NCBI RefSeq assembly: GCF_026130605.1 | Contig: NZ_JANFAU010000005.1 | Coordinates: forward strand, 124,001-188,000 | Origin: Sphingomonas lycopersici | GTDB lineage: Bacteria; Pseudomonadota; Alphaproteobacteria; Sphingomonadales; Sphingomonadaceae | Reading direction: 5' to 3' | DNA length: 64,000 nt | Shown here: in pieces, positions 43,215 through 51,374 of the stretch | How positions within the stretch are numbered: the stretch's first letter is position 1 | Layout of the letters: every line of letters starts with the position of its first letter | Position numbers and translations under genes: made by a program | Notes under the pieces: generated by a model | What the model saw: the letters and a program-made list of their open reading frames with translations, nothing else | Databases searched by the model: none | Told to the model about the DNA's origin: nothing

Positions 43215-43745
43215 ATGGATCGGCAGTGGACGCGCGCGATATGGGCGGCGGCGATGATGGCGATGACCGCGCCGGCGGCATCGGCGCAAACGCCCCCCGC
43301 CTGCTCCGCCGAAGCGAAACCCGCGCTGCCCGCGGCTTTGGCGGGCTGGGCGACCCCCGCACCGCTCGCCGCCGCCACCGATCGCGACGGGGTGGCGCGC
43401 GCAACGCTCGTTCCGGGCAAGGCCGCGACGGTAACGTTGCTGCCGACACCGACGGTGCATTACCCGCTCCAGCCCGAAAAGCCCGGCGGCAGCGTGAGCC
43501 ACGGCGGGTTGCTGGCATTCACGATCGCGCGCGCGGGCGGCTATCGCGTCGCGCTCGGTTCAGCGGCGTGGATCGATGTGGTGCGCGACGGCAAGGCGGT
43601 CGTCTCGACCGCGCACGGCCACGGCCCCGCCTGCTCGACGATCCGCAAGATGGTCGATTTCTCGCTCGAGCCGGGCGATTACGTGCTTCAGATCTCGGCC
43701 AATGCCACGGCCGAACTGACGGTGCTGATCGCACCTTTGCCCTGA
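43215..43745 (+). CDS. Exported protein of unknown function in the TonB/peroxidase cluster
   Basis: A 176-residue protein with signal peptide (IWAAAMMAMTAPAASAQ). The mature part has a beta-sandwich look (VHYPLQPEKPGGSVSHGGLLAFTIARAGGYRVAL...GDYVLQISANATAELTVLI), like PPC or Ig-type domains, and one conserved-looking HGHGPACSTIRK. No family recognised. It is divergent from the TonB receptor and 6 bp before the peroxidase gene, so it probably acts with them in the periplasm. Confidence 0.75.
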   Translation: MDRQWTRAIWAAAMMAMTAPAASAQTPPACSAEAKPALPAALAGWATPAPLAAATDRDGVARATLVPGKAATVTLLPTPTVHYPLQPEKPGGSVSHGGLLAFTIARAGGYRVALGSAAWIDVVRDGKAVVSTAHGHGPACSTIRKMVDFSLEPGDYVLQISANATAELTVLIAPLP

Positions 43746-43751
43746 TCGCCG

Positions 43752-44750
43752 ATGCCGGTTCGCTTGGCTCTGGCCGCGGCGGCGCTCGCCGCGGGCGCGA
43801 TCGCGGTGGCGGCCGCGCGTGACGACACGGCGGCGGCAAAGGTCGAGCTGGGCCGGCGGCTGTTCTACGATGCCGATCTGTCGGTCGACGGGACGATGGC
43901 CTGCGCGACCTGCCACGAACAGCGCCGCGGGTTCAGCGACGGCAATGCGACGCATCCCGGCGTCACCGGCGCGCCGGGGCGACGCAACGTGCCGGGCCTC
44001 GCCAATGTCGCCGCGCGTGCCGCGCTGACCTGGGGCGATCCGCGCGTGCGGACGCTGGAGGCGCAGGCCGCGATCCCGTTGTTCGGCACGCATCCGATCG
44101 AGATGGGGATGAAGGGGCATGAGGCGGAGATCGGCAAAAGGCTGGGCGCCGACGCCTGCTATCGCGCGCAATTCCGCGCCGCCTTCCCGAGCGGCGGGGT
44201 GATCGACGCCACGCAGGTTGTGACGGCGATCGCCGCGTTCCAGCGCACGATGATCTCGCGCGACACGCCCTATGACCGTTATCGCGCCGGGCGGCAGGAT
44301 GCTTTATCCGCGTCGCAACGCGCAGGACTGCGCGCCTTTGCGACGCGGGGTTGCACGGCCTGCCATGCGGGCACCGACCTGACCGACGATCGCTTCCACG
44401 CGATCGCCCCGCCCGCGGCGAATGCGCGCGACACGGGCCTCGCCGAAATCACCGGACGCGCGGCGGACGCGGGGCGGTTCAAGACCCCCGGGCTGCGCAA
44501 TGTCGCGGTCTCGGCCCCCTATCTCCACGACGGCAGCGCGCCGATGCTCGCCGATGCGATCCGCCGCCACGACACCGCGCGCGGGCTGGACGACGCGACG
44601 ATCGCCGCGCTCGCGGATTTCCTGACCGGGCTTACCGACGCGGCTTTCCTGCACGATCCTCGTTTGTCGCTGCCGCCGCCGGGCTGCCCGCGCCCGCTTT
44701 CGCCGGCAGCGGCGCCGGACGCAGGTCGCGCATCAGCCCCGCGAGGCTAG
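43752..44750 (+). CDS. Di-haem cytochrome c peroxidase / MauG family protein
   Basis: A 332-residue periplasmic protein with signal peptide and two haem c sites: CATCH (near residue 52) and CTACH (near residue 200), the layout of bacterial cytochrome c peroxidases and MauG. The MauG/CCP motif TPGLRNVAVSAPYLHDG is present. The ATG at 43752 is 6 bp after the previous stop. The last 119 bp overlap the convergent ModE-type gene, an unusually long overlap. Its role with a TonB receptor is unclear; oxidation of a metal chelate is one idea. Confidence 0.85.
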   Translation: MPVRLALAAAALAAGAIAVAAARDDTAAAKVELGRRLFYDADLSVDGTMACATCHEQRRGFSDGNATHPGVTGAPGRRNVPGLANVAARAALTWGDPRVRTLEAQAAIPLFGTHPIEMGMKGHEAEIGKRLGADACYRAQFRAAFPSGGVIDATQVVTAIAAFQRTMISRDTPYDRYRAGRQDALSASQRAGLRAFATRGCTACHAGTDLTDDRFHAIAPPAANARDTGLAEITGRAADAGRFKTPGLRNVAVSAPYLHDGSAPMLADAIRRHDTARGLDDATIAALADFLTGLTDAAFLHDPRLSLPPPGCPRPLSPAAAPDAGRASAPRG

Positions 44751-45066
44751 CCGCGGCTTCCTCGGCGAGGCGCGCTTCCGCCCGGCGATAATGCGCAAGC
44801 ACGTTTTCGCCGAACGGCGTCACCCGCGCACCGCGCTCGCGCCCGCCGCCGTGCAGCGTCTCGACCAGCCGCTCGGACCAGCAGCGGTTCATCATATCGA
44901 CCAATTGCCACGTCCGCCGATAGCTGATGCCCAGCGCCCGGCCGGCGCCCGAAATCGATCCTTCGCGCGCGATCGCCTCGAGCAGATCCGCCTTGCCCGG
45001 CCCGAACGCGATTTCGTCACCGCACAAAATCTGCATTTTCAGTTTGAAGGGTTTGGATCGTTCCAC
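44632..45066 (-). CDS. ModE-type winged helix-turn-helix regulator without molybdate-binding domains
   Basis: A 134-144 residue protein containing only the ModE N-terminal DNA-binding domain: GPGKADLLEAIAREGSISGAGRALGISYRRTWQLVDMMN, then GGGGRERGARVTPFGENVLAHYRRAE. The two MOP domains of full ModE are absent. The start may be the GTG at 45066 or the ATG at 45035; neither has a strong Shine-Dalgarno. A basic Pro/Ala tail overlaps the peroxidase gene by 119 bp. It likely binds the repeat at 43167-43190. Confidence 0.8.
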   Translation of the reverse strand: MERSKPFKLKMQILCGDEIAFGPGKADLLEAIAREGSISGAGRALGISYRRTWQLVDMMNRCWSERLVETLHGGGRERGARVTPFGENVLAHYRRAEARLAEEAAASLAGLMRDLRPAPLPAKAGAGSPAAAATNEDRAGKPRR

Positions 45067-45146
45067 GTCACATCGGCCCGTTGAGCGCGCACGATGTTGA
45101 AGCCGCGCGTCCGGTTTGTCGAGCGGCCGGGACGACGAGGGGCTAG

Positions 45147-45251
45147 CTATCGCGCGAGCAGGAAATCCAGCGCGATGTTCTCGAACCGCTCCTTGCGCTC
45201 GATCATCGCGGCCGCGAGCGATCTGGACGTTTCGACGATCCCGTCCCACAT
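45147..45251 (-). CDS. Possible 34-residue small ORF
   Basis: A short reading frame from the ATG at 45251 with in-frame stops on both sides, encoding an amphipathic helix-like peptide (MWDGIVETSRSLAAAMIERK...). It fills most of the gap between the ModE-type gene and ogt. No clear ribosome-binding site was seen; it may be the eroded end of a lost gene. Confidence 0.25.
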   Translation of the reverse strand: MWDGIVETSRSLAAAMIERKERFENIALDFLLAR

Positions 45252-45278
45252 CGGCAAGGTTGCCGATCGGGGTTAGAT

Positions 45279-45872
45279 GTGACTCAGCCAGCACTTGCCA
45301 CCCGCTATCATGTCTTCGAAACCGCGGCGGGCCATGCCGCGATCGGATGGAATGATCGCGGCATATCGAGCTTTCGCCTGCCGGCGCGGACCGCGCGCGA
45401 AGCGAGCTGGGCGCTGCTACGGCGCGCGCCCGATGCGACAATCGTCGACCCGCCCGCCCCGGTCCGCGCGATCGTCGACGCAGCGTGTCGCTATTTCGCC
45501 GGCGAGCGCGTCGATTTCGGCGATGTGCCGATCGATCTCGGCGAACAGGAACCGTTCTTCGCGCGCGTCTACGATCGGGTGCGCAAGCTCGGCTGGGGCG
45601 AGACCACCACTTATGGCGCGATCGCCAAGGAGCTTGGCGCGGGGCCGGAATTCGCGCGCGATGTCGGCCAGGCGATGGCCAGCAACCCGATCCCGCTGAT
45701 CGTCCCGTGCCACCGCGTCACCGCCGCGGGCGGCAAGATCGGCGGGTTTTCGGCGCCGGGCGGCTCCTTCTCCAAGGCGCGAATGCTCGAGCTCGAAGGC
45801 GTGTCGATCGCGGTCGACGCGGGGAAGAAGCCCGAAGCGAAGAAGCCCGAGCAGCCCGGCTTCGATTTCTAA
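45279..45872 (+). CDS. ogt: Methylated-DNA--protein-cysteine S-methyltransferase
   Basis: A 197-residue DNA-repair protein that takes the alkyl group from O6-methylguanine onto its own cysteine. The acceptor motif IPLIVPCHRVTAAGG is present with the preceding helix-turn-helix (TTTYGAIAKELG) and the FSAPGG ending. A short Lys/Pro tail follows (KKPEAKKPEQPGFDF). The ATG at 45279 is used. It looks monocistronic. Confidence 0.93.
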   Translation: MTQPALATRYHVFETAAGHAAIGWNDRGISSFRLPARTAREASWALLRRAPDATIVDPPAPVRAIVDAACRYFAGERVDFGDVPIDLGEQEPFFARVYDRVRKLGWGETTTYGAIAKELGAGPEFARDVGQAMASNPIPLIVPCHRVTAAGGKIGGFSAPGGSFSKARMLELEGVSIAVDAGKKPEAKKPEQPGFDF

Positions 45873-46080
45873 GGAACAGGGCGTCCTTGTGTCCGAGGTG
45901 CGATCCGGCGCATGATGCCGCGATGAAGTCGGCAGACTGTACCATCTGAATCCGCTTTCCGCGTTTCGCCGCGGGAAGCCGTTGCCCCGGCTGGCCCGAT
46001 CGGCTCGCCGGATTCTCCGCGCGTGCGTCGACGCGCGATCGGCTGCCACACCGGCGGCCAGCATTCGGTGGTATTTTTCA

Positions 46081-46719
46081 ATGCGCAATTTCTTCGAAAG
46101 CCCGTTCAAGGGCATCACACTCGATCGTCAGGTCACCCACCCCAACATCTCGGTCGGGCGCTACAGTTATTATTCCGGCTATTATCACGGCCACAGCTTC
46201 GACGACTGCGCCCGCTTCCTGTTGCCCGATGCCGACGCGGACAAGCTCGTCATCGGCAGCTTCTGCTCGATCGGATCGGGCGCCGCGTTCATCATGGCAG
46301 GCAACCAGGGCCACCGGAACGACTGGATCAGCACCTTTCCCTTTTTCTGGATGCCGGAGGTGCCGGCCTTCGCCGGCGCGGCGAACGGCTACCAGCCGGC
46401 AGGCGACACGATCATCGGCAACGACGTGTGGATCGGTTCGGAGGCGATCATCATGCCCGGCGTGACGATCGGCGACGGCGCGGTGATCGGCACCCGCGCG
46501 CTGGTGGCGCGCGATGTCGAGCCTTATGCGATCGTCGGCGGCAATCCCGCGCGGGTCATCCGCAAACGGTTCGACGACGCCGATATCGCGCGGCTACTCG
46601 CGCTGAAATGGTGGGACTGGAGCGAGGACCAGCTCCACGCGGCGATGCCGCTGCTCACCAGTGGCGATATCGCGGCGCTTCACGCGCACTGGCAAAAGAT
46701 CGGCGAGATCGAACGTTAA
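46081..46719 (+). CDS. catB: CatB-type xenobiotic O-acetyltransferase (left-handed beta-helix)
   Basis: A 212-residue hexapeptide-repeat acetyltransferase closely matching type B chloramphenicol/virginiamycin acetyltransferases: [58 protein letters not shown] with the catalytic histidine region, and [27 protein letters not shown]. The ATG at 46081 matches the usual start of the family. It is a lone chromosomal gene with no mobile element beside it; drug resistance is possible but not shown. A strong hairpin follows. Confidence 0.88.
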   Translation: MRNFFESPFKGITLDRQVTHPNISVGRYSYYSGYYHGHSFDDCARFLLPDADADKLVIGSFCSIGSGAAFIMAGNQGHRNDWISTFPFFWMPEVPAFAGAANGYQPAGDTIIGNDVWIGSEAIIMPGVTIGDGAVIGTRALVARDVEPYAIVGGNPARVIRKRFDDADIARLLALKWWDWSEDQLHAAMPLLTSGDIAALHAHWQKIGEIER

Positions 46720-46740
46720 GCGCGATCGGTCGCGTCAAAC

Positions 46741-46778
46741 TCCCGCCCGTCCGCCCCCCCAAAGCGGACGGGCGGGAC
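46741..46778 (+). terminator. GC-rich hairpin after catB
   Basis: TCCCGCCCGTCCG / CGGACGGGCGGGA stem with a short C/A loop, 21 bp after the catB stop; no T-run, so termination is inferred. Confidence 0.55.
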
Positions 46779-46883
46779 GACGATTCGACGCGATCATGCG
46801 CTGGAATTGGCCGCGAAAGCGCGTGGAGAACCGGGGCCGGCGAGCCGCACACCCAGTTTAACTACATGAATTTTAAGGAAAAC

Positions 46884-46973
46884 TGGCGGAGACGGAGGGA
46901 TTCGAACCCTCGATACGGTTTCCCGTATGACGCTTTAGCAAAGCGTTGGTTTCAGCCACTCACCCACGTCTCC
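46884..46973 (-). tRNA. tRNA-Ser (anticodon GCT)
   Basis: A 90-nt serine tRNA read from the minus strand: acceptor stem GGAGACG / CGTCTCC, D-arm GGGTGAGTGG, anticodon stem-loop with loop TTGCTAA, long variable arm, T-loop GGTTCGAATCC, and an encoded CCA at the 3' end. Confidence 0.95.
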
Positions 46974-47147
46974 GGTGCGGCGTGAGGGGGGCCTATAGCG
47001 AGCGGAATCGGTGCGATCAACCGATCGTGCAACGATTCGCCTCGGCGCGAAATCGACTCGGGTCGTCGTCCGGTTCATTGCCGCGAAAGCCGCGACGGCG
47101 CTAGAATCGCTGATCGGGACGATTTTGTGCCCGGGGGGATGACGAAG

Positions 47148-47912
47148 ATGCGCAAGGTGATGCTGGCCCTAGGGCTGACCGCGACGGTGATGGTCGGCGC
47201 GGCCGCCCCCGCTCAGGTCCGCACGATCGACCCCAACAAGGCGATCGACAACGATATCGCCCCCGCCCCGCGCGGATCGGCACAGACGCCGCCGCCCGCG
47301 CCGCAAAACTATCCCGACGAGCCGATGCCCGAACAGTCCGCCCCGCCGCCGGCCCAGGCGCCGGCGCCGGCCGGCGACAACAGCAGCACGATGCGCACCG
47401 AGCGCGCGCAGCAGACGAGCAACGCCGCCGAGACCTTCAAGCGCGACGATCTGATCAGCGCGGGCGAAGGCGTGTTCGGCAAGGGCGCCGCGGGCCTTGC
47501 CGGGATCATCGAAAAGATCCTCAAGGAGCAGGGCGAGCCCAATGCCTATATCGCCGGGCGCGAGGCATCGGGCGCGGTGGTCGTCGGGCTGCGTTACGGC
47601 TCGGGGATCATGACCCATAAGGTCGAGGGACAGATGCCGGTCTATTGGACCGGGCCGTCGGTCGGCTTCGACCTCGGCGGGGATGCCAACAAGGTCTTCG
47701 TGCTGGTCTACAACCTTTACGATACCGAGGAATTGTACCGCCGCTTCCCCGCCGCGGAGGGGCGGCTCTATTTCGTCGGCGGCTTCGCCGCGACCTATTT
47801 GCGGCGCGGCAATGTCGTGCTGATCCCGGTGCGGCTGGGGGTCGGCTGGCGCGCCGGGGTCAATGTCGGCTATATGAAGTTCAGCCATAAATCGAAGTGG
47901 CTGCCCTTCTGA
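47148..47912 (+). CDS. eipA: DUF1134 / EipA family envelope-integrity protein
   Basis: A 254-residue secreted protein: signal peptide (MRKVMLALGLTATVMVGAAAPAQ), a Pro-rich linker (about residues 40-80), then the DUF1134 domain (AGLAGIIEKILKEQGEPNAYIAGREASGAVVVGLRYGSG...VYWTGPSVGFDLGGDANKVFVLVYNL). EipA in Brucella and Caulobacter relatives is a periplasmic beta-barrel protein needed for envelope integrity. The ATG at 47148 has a G-run 9 nt upstream; an ATG at 47139 is less likely. A GTCATGCCGGG hairpin at 47940-47968 follows. Confidence 0.88.
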   Translation: MRKVMLALGLTATVMVGAAAPAQVRTIDPNKAIDNDIAPAPRGSAQTPPPAPQNYPDEPMPEQSAPPPAQAPAPAGDNSSTMRTERAQQTSNAAETFKRDDLISAGEGVFGKGAAGLAGIIEKILKEQGEPNAYIAGREASGAVVVGLRYGSGIMTHKVEGQMPVYWTGPSVGFDLGGDANKVFVLVYNLYDTEELYRRFPAAEGRLYFVGGFAATYLRRGNVVLIPVRLGVGWRAGVNVGYMKFSHKSKWLPF

Positions 47913-47939
47913 GCAGCCAACCCGGGTCCGCTCTTTTAC

Positions 47940-47968
47940 CGTCATGCCGGGTCAGGCCCGGCGTGACG
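47940..47968. terminator. REP-like hairpin between convergent genes
   Basis: CGTCATGCCGGG / CCCGGCGTGACG stem, 28 bp after the eipA stop and before the stop of the convergent enoyl-CoA hydratase gene. Confidence 0.55.
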
Positions 47969-48008
47969 ACGAACTGGCCAATGTGCTGAGGTCGGCCGGT
48001 CTGCCCCG

Positions 48009-48791
48009 TCAATCAGCGAAAACCGCCGCACGCTTCTCCATATTGGCGCGCACCGCCTCGATCTGGTTGGGCGAGCGCAGCAGCGCGATCTGCTCGGCGC
48101 TCTCGGCGCGAAGCACCGCTGCGGCATCCGCGTCGGCCGCAAGATTGTAGAGCCGCTTCGACGCCCGCACCGCCTGCGGGTTGCGGCCGGCGATCTCGCG
48201 TGCCAGCGCCAGCGCGGCAGTGCGAGGCTCCTCGTCAAGCCGGGTCGCGAAACCATAGCCCAGCGCCTCCGCGCCGGAGAATTCGCGCGCGGTATAGGTC
48301 AGCTCGCGGAGCACGTCGTCGCGCGCCAGCGTCCGCCACAGCGCGACGCCCGCCATATCGGGCACCAGCCCCCAATAGGTTTCGCGGATCGACATCCGCG
48401 TCGCCGGGTGAACGATGCGGATGTCGGCGCCCGACATCACCTGAAAGCCGCCGCCCACCGCGACGCCGTGCACCGCCGCGATCACCGGCATCGGCAGCTC
48501 GCGCCACCCCCAGGCGACATTCTGCGGCGCATTGGCGAGGCCGTGGCTGCGCGCCGCGAGATCGTTGCCCGATCCGCCGCCGGCCATCGACGCCATATCG
48601 AGCCCCGCGCAGAACGCCCGTCCCTCGCCCGAGAGCACCGCGACGCGCACGTCCTTCATCCCGGCGAGCTGGGCGATCGCATCGTTGATCCCGGCGAACA
48701 TCGCGGGATCGAGCGCGTTCATCTTGTCGGCGCGATTGAGCCGGACATCGGCCACGCCGTCCGCAACCGTGATCGTCACCCGCTGTTCCAT
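48009..48791 (-). CDS. Enoyl-CoA hydratase/isomerase family protein
   Basis: A 260-residue crotonase-fold protein: VRLNRADKMNALD, the oxyanion-hole segment GEGRAFCAGLDMASM and the second HGVAVGGGFQVMSGADIRI. The usual catalytic glutamate positions of classical hydratases are not both evident (ETYWGLVPDMAG), so isomerase or another crotonase activity is possible. Start at the ATG at 48791, divergent from a hotdog thioesterase gene. Confidence 0.87.
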   Translation of the reverse strand: MEQRVTITVADGVADVRLNRADKMNALDPAMFAGINDAIAQLAGMKDVRVAVLSGEGRAFCAGLDMASMAGGGSGNDLAARSHGLANAPQNVAWGWRELPMPVIAAVHGVAVGGGFQVMSGADIRIVHPATRMSIRETYWGLVPDMAGVALWRTLARDDVLRELTYTAREFSGAEALGYGFATRLDEEPRTAALALAREIAGRNPQAVRASKRLYNLAADADAAAVLRAESAEQIALLRSPNQIEAVRANMEKRAAVFAD

Positions 48792-48895
48792 CGCGCTCTC
48801 CTATGGCTTTGTCGCACCAGCGTTACGGTCCAATCGCGCGAAGGACAACGGCACGCGGCGTTGTCCTGCGCGAGTTTGGTCCGTAGAGACGCGCC

Positions 48896-49348
48896 ATGAA
48901 CTTCGATCCCACAACCATGCCGATCGGGATGGCCAATGGCCGGTCGTTCGGCGGCCACGGCGGGCGGCTGGGCATTCGCTATCATGCGCGCGGCGACGAT
49001 TGGGTCGAGCTGGCGCTGCCCTATTCGGACGAGCTGATCGGCGACGAGGAAAGCGGCGTGCTCGCCTCCGGCCCGATCATCGCGATGATGGACATGGCGA
49101 CCAGCATCGCGGTGTGGCAGAAAATCGGCGCCTTCGCGCCGCATGCCACGCTCGACCTGCGGATCGATTACCTCCGCCCGGCGCGGCCGGGGCAAACGGT
49201 GATCGGCCGCGCCGAATGCCTGCGCATCGCGCGATCGATCTCCTTCACGCGCGGCATCGCGCATGACGGCGATATCGACGACCCGATCGCGCATGTCGCG
49301 GCCACCTTCATGGTGCCCAACGGCGCCTATCCGAAAGCCGCCAAATGA
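48896..49348 (+). CDS. PaaI-type hotdog-fold thioesterase (first of tandem pair)
   Basis: A 150-residue hotdog protein: GPIIAMMDMATSIAVW holds the central helix with the catalytic acid region, followed by ATLDLRIDYLRPARPGQTVIGRAEC. Such proteins hydrolyse acyl-CoA thioesters. The next gene begins in the ATGA overlap of its stop codon, so the pair is translationally coupled and may form a heteromer. Confidence 0.85.
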   Translation: MNFDPTTMPIGMANGRSFGGHGGRLGIRYHARGDDWVELALPYSDELIGDEESGVLASGPIIAMMDMATSIAVWQKIGAFAPHATLDLRIDYLRPARPGQTVIGRAECLRIARSISFTRGIAHDGDIDDPIAHVAATFMVPNGAYPKAAK

Positions 49349-49728
49349 AGCTGCCCCCCTATACCGGATTGCTCAAGGCGACGCTGGAGCTGGCGGAAGA
49401 CGGCACCCCGGTGATGGTGATGCCGTTCCACGACGACGTGCTCGGCCGGCCCGGTTTCCTGCAAGGCGGCGCGATCTCCGGGCTGCTCGAGGTGGCGGCG
49501 ATCGCCGCGCTGCGCCATGCGCTGGAAAACGAAGGCGGCGGCCGGATCAAGCCGATCAACGTGACGGTCGATTTCATGCGCGGCGGCCGCGGGCTGGAAA
49601 CCCGCGCGGCGGGGCGCATCACCCGGCTCGGCAACCGCGTCGCCAATGTCGACGCCTTCGCGTGGCAGGACGATCGCAGCCGGCCGATCGCCGCGGCACG
49701 AATGAACTATCTGATCGAGCGGGATTGA
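49345..49728 (+). CDS. PaaI-type hotdog-fold thioesterase (second of tandem pair)
   Basis: A 127-residue hotdog protein: FLQGGAISGLLEVAAIAAL is the central helix and IKPINVTVDFMRGGRGLETRAAGRI the main strands. It overlaps the previous gene by 4 bp (ATGA). Tandem unequal hotdog genes of this kind are common in sphingomonads; whether they form a two-chain enzyme is unknown. Confidence 0.85.
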   Translation: MKLPPYTGLLKATLELAEDGTPVMVMPFHDDVLGRPGFLQGGAISGLLEVAAIAALRHALENEGGGRIKPINVTVDFMRGGRGLETRAAGRITRLGNRVANVDAFAWQDDRSRPIAAARMNYLIERD

Positions 49729-49760
49729 GCCGCACGCGGCGTTACGCAGCGATTACCTCT

Positions 49761-49843
49761 CCCATTCGGGCTGAGCTTGTCGAAGCCGTGTACTTTCTTC
49801 GCGAGGAAGAAGGACAGCCCTTCGACAAGCCCAGGGCGAACGG
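49761..49843. repeat. REP-like inverted repeat pair (GAGCTTGTCGAAG family)
   Basis: Facing units CTGAGCTTGTCGAAG / CTTCGACAAGCCCAG with a 30-bp linker, between the thioesterase pair and the convergent lipoprotein gene. Confidence 0.8.
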
Positions 49844-49894
49844 AGCATATTTTGCGCACGATACCCTGCCATAGGCGTCACCCGGTCTTACGGT

Positions 49895-50542
49895 TCAGCG
49901 CTGGGCGTTATATTTGAGCTGATCCTGCGTCAGCTGGAAGCCGACCAGCGCCTCGAAGCTGGCCGAGAGCACCGCCTGGCGCACGTCGGGCGCGCTCAGC
50001 GGATCGACCGCGGCATCCTGCTCGCCCGCCTTGCGCTTGCGATTGAGCTTGTCGCGAACTTCCTTCGACAGCGTCGCCGCCTCGCGGTTGATCGTGGTCG
50101 AGGCCTGGCCGTTGGTCGAGGCGATCGCCTGCCCCGCGTCGAAATGCAGCCCGACGCGGCCGATGCGCTTGGCGGTCACCGCATTGCCGCCGCGCACGAC
50201 GGTGATGAAATAGGGCAAGGTCACGTCGCGCGCGCCCTCGGTCCGCGTCCGACGCGCGCGCACGTCGAAGGTGACGGTGGTCGCCACTTCGGCGCCGCTG
50301 TCGTCACAGGTCGAGCGGACATTGGTGATGTTCGCCACCACATCGATCGCGCGCTCGTCCTGGCTGGTTGCCGGATCGAACAAGGTGATGTCGCCCGTCC
50401 CCGCCGGCACCCCGACCACCGGGCAGGCCGAGCGCACCGCCGTGATGCCGACGCCGGAGGTGAGATCGATGTCGCCGGTCTTCGCGCAGCCCCCCAACGC
50501 AGCGAGAAGGGCAATCGGGGCAACGGATTGGCGAAGGGTCAC
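49895..50542 (-). CDS. Lipoprotein of unknown function
   Basis: A 215-residue predicted lipoprotein starting at a GTG (50542) with AAGG 9 nt upstream; signal sequence VTLRQSVAPIALLAALGGC with the lipobox cysteine. The mature part alternates strands (TGDITLFDPATSQDERAIDVVANITNVRSTC, RDVTLPYFITVVRGGNAV) and ends in a charged helix. No known domain recognised. A longer frame running into the upstream gene is considered an artefact. Confidence 0.7.
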   Translation of the reverse strand: MTLRQSVAPIALLAALGGCAKTGDIDLTSGVGITAVRSACPVVGVPAGTGDITLFDPATSQDERAIDVVANITNVRSTCDDSGAEVATTVTFDVRARRTRTEGARDVTLPYFITVVRGGNAVTAKRIGRVGLHFDAGQAIASTNGQASTTINREAATLSKEVRDKLNRKRKAGEQDAAVDPLSAPDVRQAVLSASFEALVGFQLTQDQLKYNAQR

Positions 50543-50661
50543 GGGGCTATACCTTGGCTCGAACACAACATGGGGCCGCGCTTGCGATCGAAGGCGGCCC
50601 CGTATGCGCTGCACCATAATCGTTCCGCGCGCGCTGGCAATGGCGCGCGGCATCGCGGCGC

Positions 50662-51234
50662 TTACTGTGCGAGCGAAAGTCCGCCGGTCACCGGCGCCTT
50701 GGCGGCCGCGGCGATCGCCACATTGGCCAACGCGGTGGTGCGCTCGGTGCCGTTGTCGAGCGCCGGACGCGTTTCCGGCGCATGATCGGCGTAGATGAAG
50801 CCGTTGACCGGATAGGTCGAGCTGCCGAGATCGCCGGTCGGCCCGTACCACACCTTGACCTCGGACCAGTCGTTGTTGGGGGACACGTCGATCGCGCGGA
50901 CATTGGTTTCGACGCGGCCGGGGCGCGACCAATTGGCGTGGGTCAGCAGCACTTCGCGATCGCTGACGACGCGGGAAACCATCGCGACATGGCCGACGCG
51001 CATGCGGCGGGTCGGCTTGAACGCCAGCACCGCGCCGACGCGCGGCTCGGCGCCACGCTCGTAGCGGCCGGCGGCCTGGCCCCACCAGGTGTTCGCGTTG
51101 CCGCGGATCTGGATGCCGGAAATCTCGCGGGCATAGGTGGCGCACTGCCAGAATTGAGCAGACGCCGGGGCGGCTGCCATCAGGCCGCACGAAGCCACCA
51201 GCGCAAAACGCGCAGCCAAAACCTTCAAATTCAC
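50662..51234 (-). CDS. CHAP domain amidase/peptidase, secreted
   Basis: A 190-residue exported protein with signal peptide (VNLKVLAARFALVASCGLMAAAPASA) and a CHAP domain: catalytic Cys in FWQCATYAREISG and His in RVGHVAMVSRVV, with the family's AFKPTRRMRVGHVAM. CHAP enzymes cut peptidoglycan cross-links or related amides. The GTG at 51234 with a G-run upstream is preferred. It lies 119 bp before the lipoprotein gene on the same strand. Confidence 0.83.
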   Translation of the reverse strand: MNLKVLAARFALVASCGLMAAAPASAQFWQCATYAREISGIQIRGNANTWWGQAAGRYERGAEPRVGAVLAFKPTRRMRVGHVAMVSRVVSDREVLLTHANWSRPGRVETNVRAIDVSPNNDWSEVKVWYGPTGDLGSSTYPVNGFIYADHAPETRPALDNGTERTTALANVAIAAAAKAPVTGGLSLAQ

Positions 51235-51374
51235 TTGCGACCCCCCGGTCAACAGGACGTTCGGTGAATTCCGGCTACGGGCAGAAACCAAGGAAACCAA
51301 GTGCCGCCCGCGGCGTTTCCGATGAATCGTTTCGACGCGCCGATGACTCGATCCGAATGCGGTTCATGGGGGGG

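Noticed and set aside
49895-51190. 431-codon version of the lipoprotein gene
   Set aside because: The upstream half is another frame of the CHAP gene; the lipobox start at 50542 is well supported.
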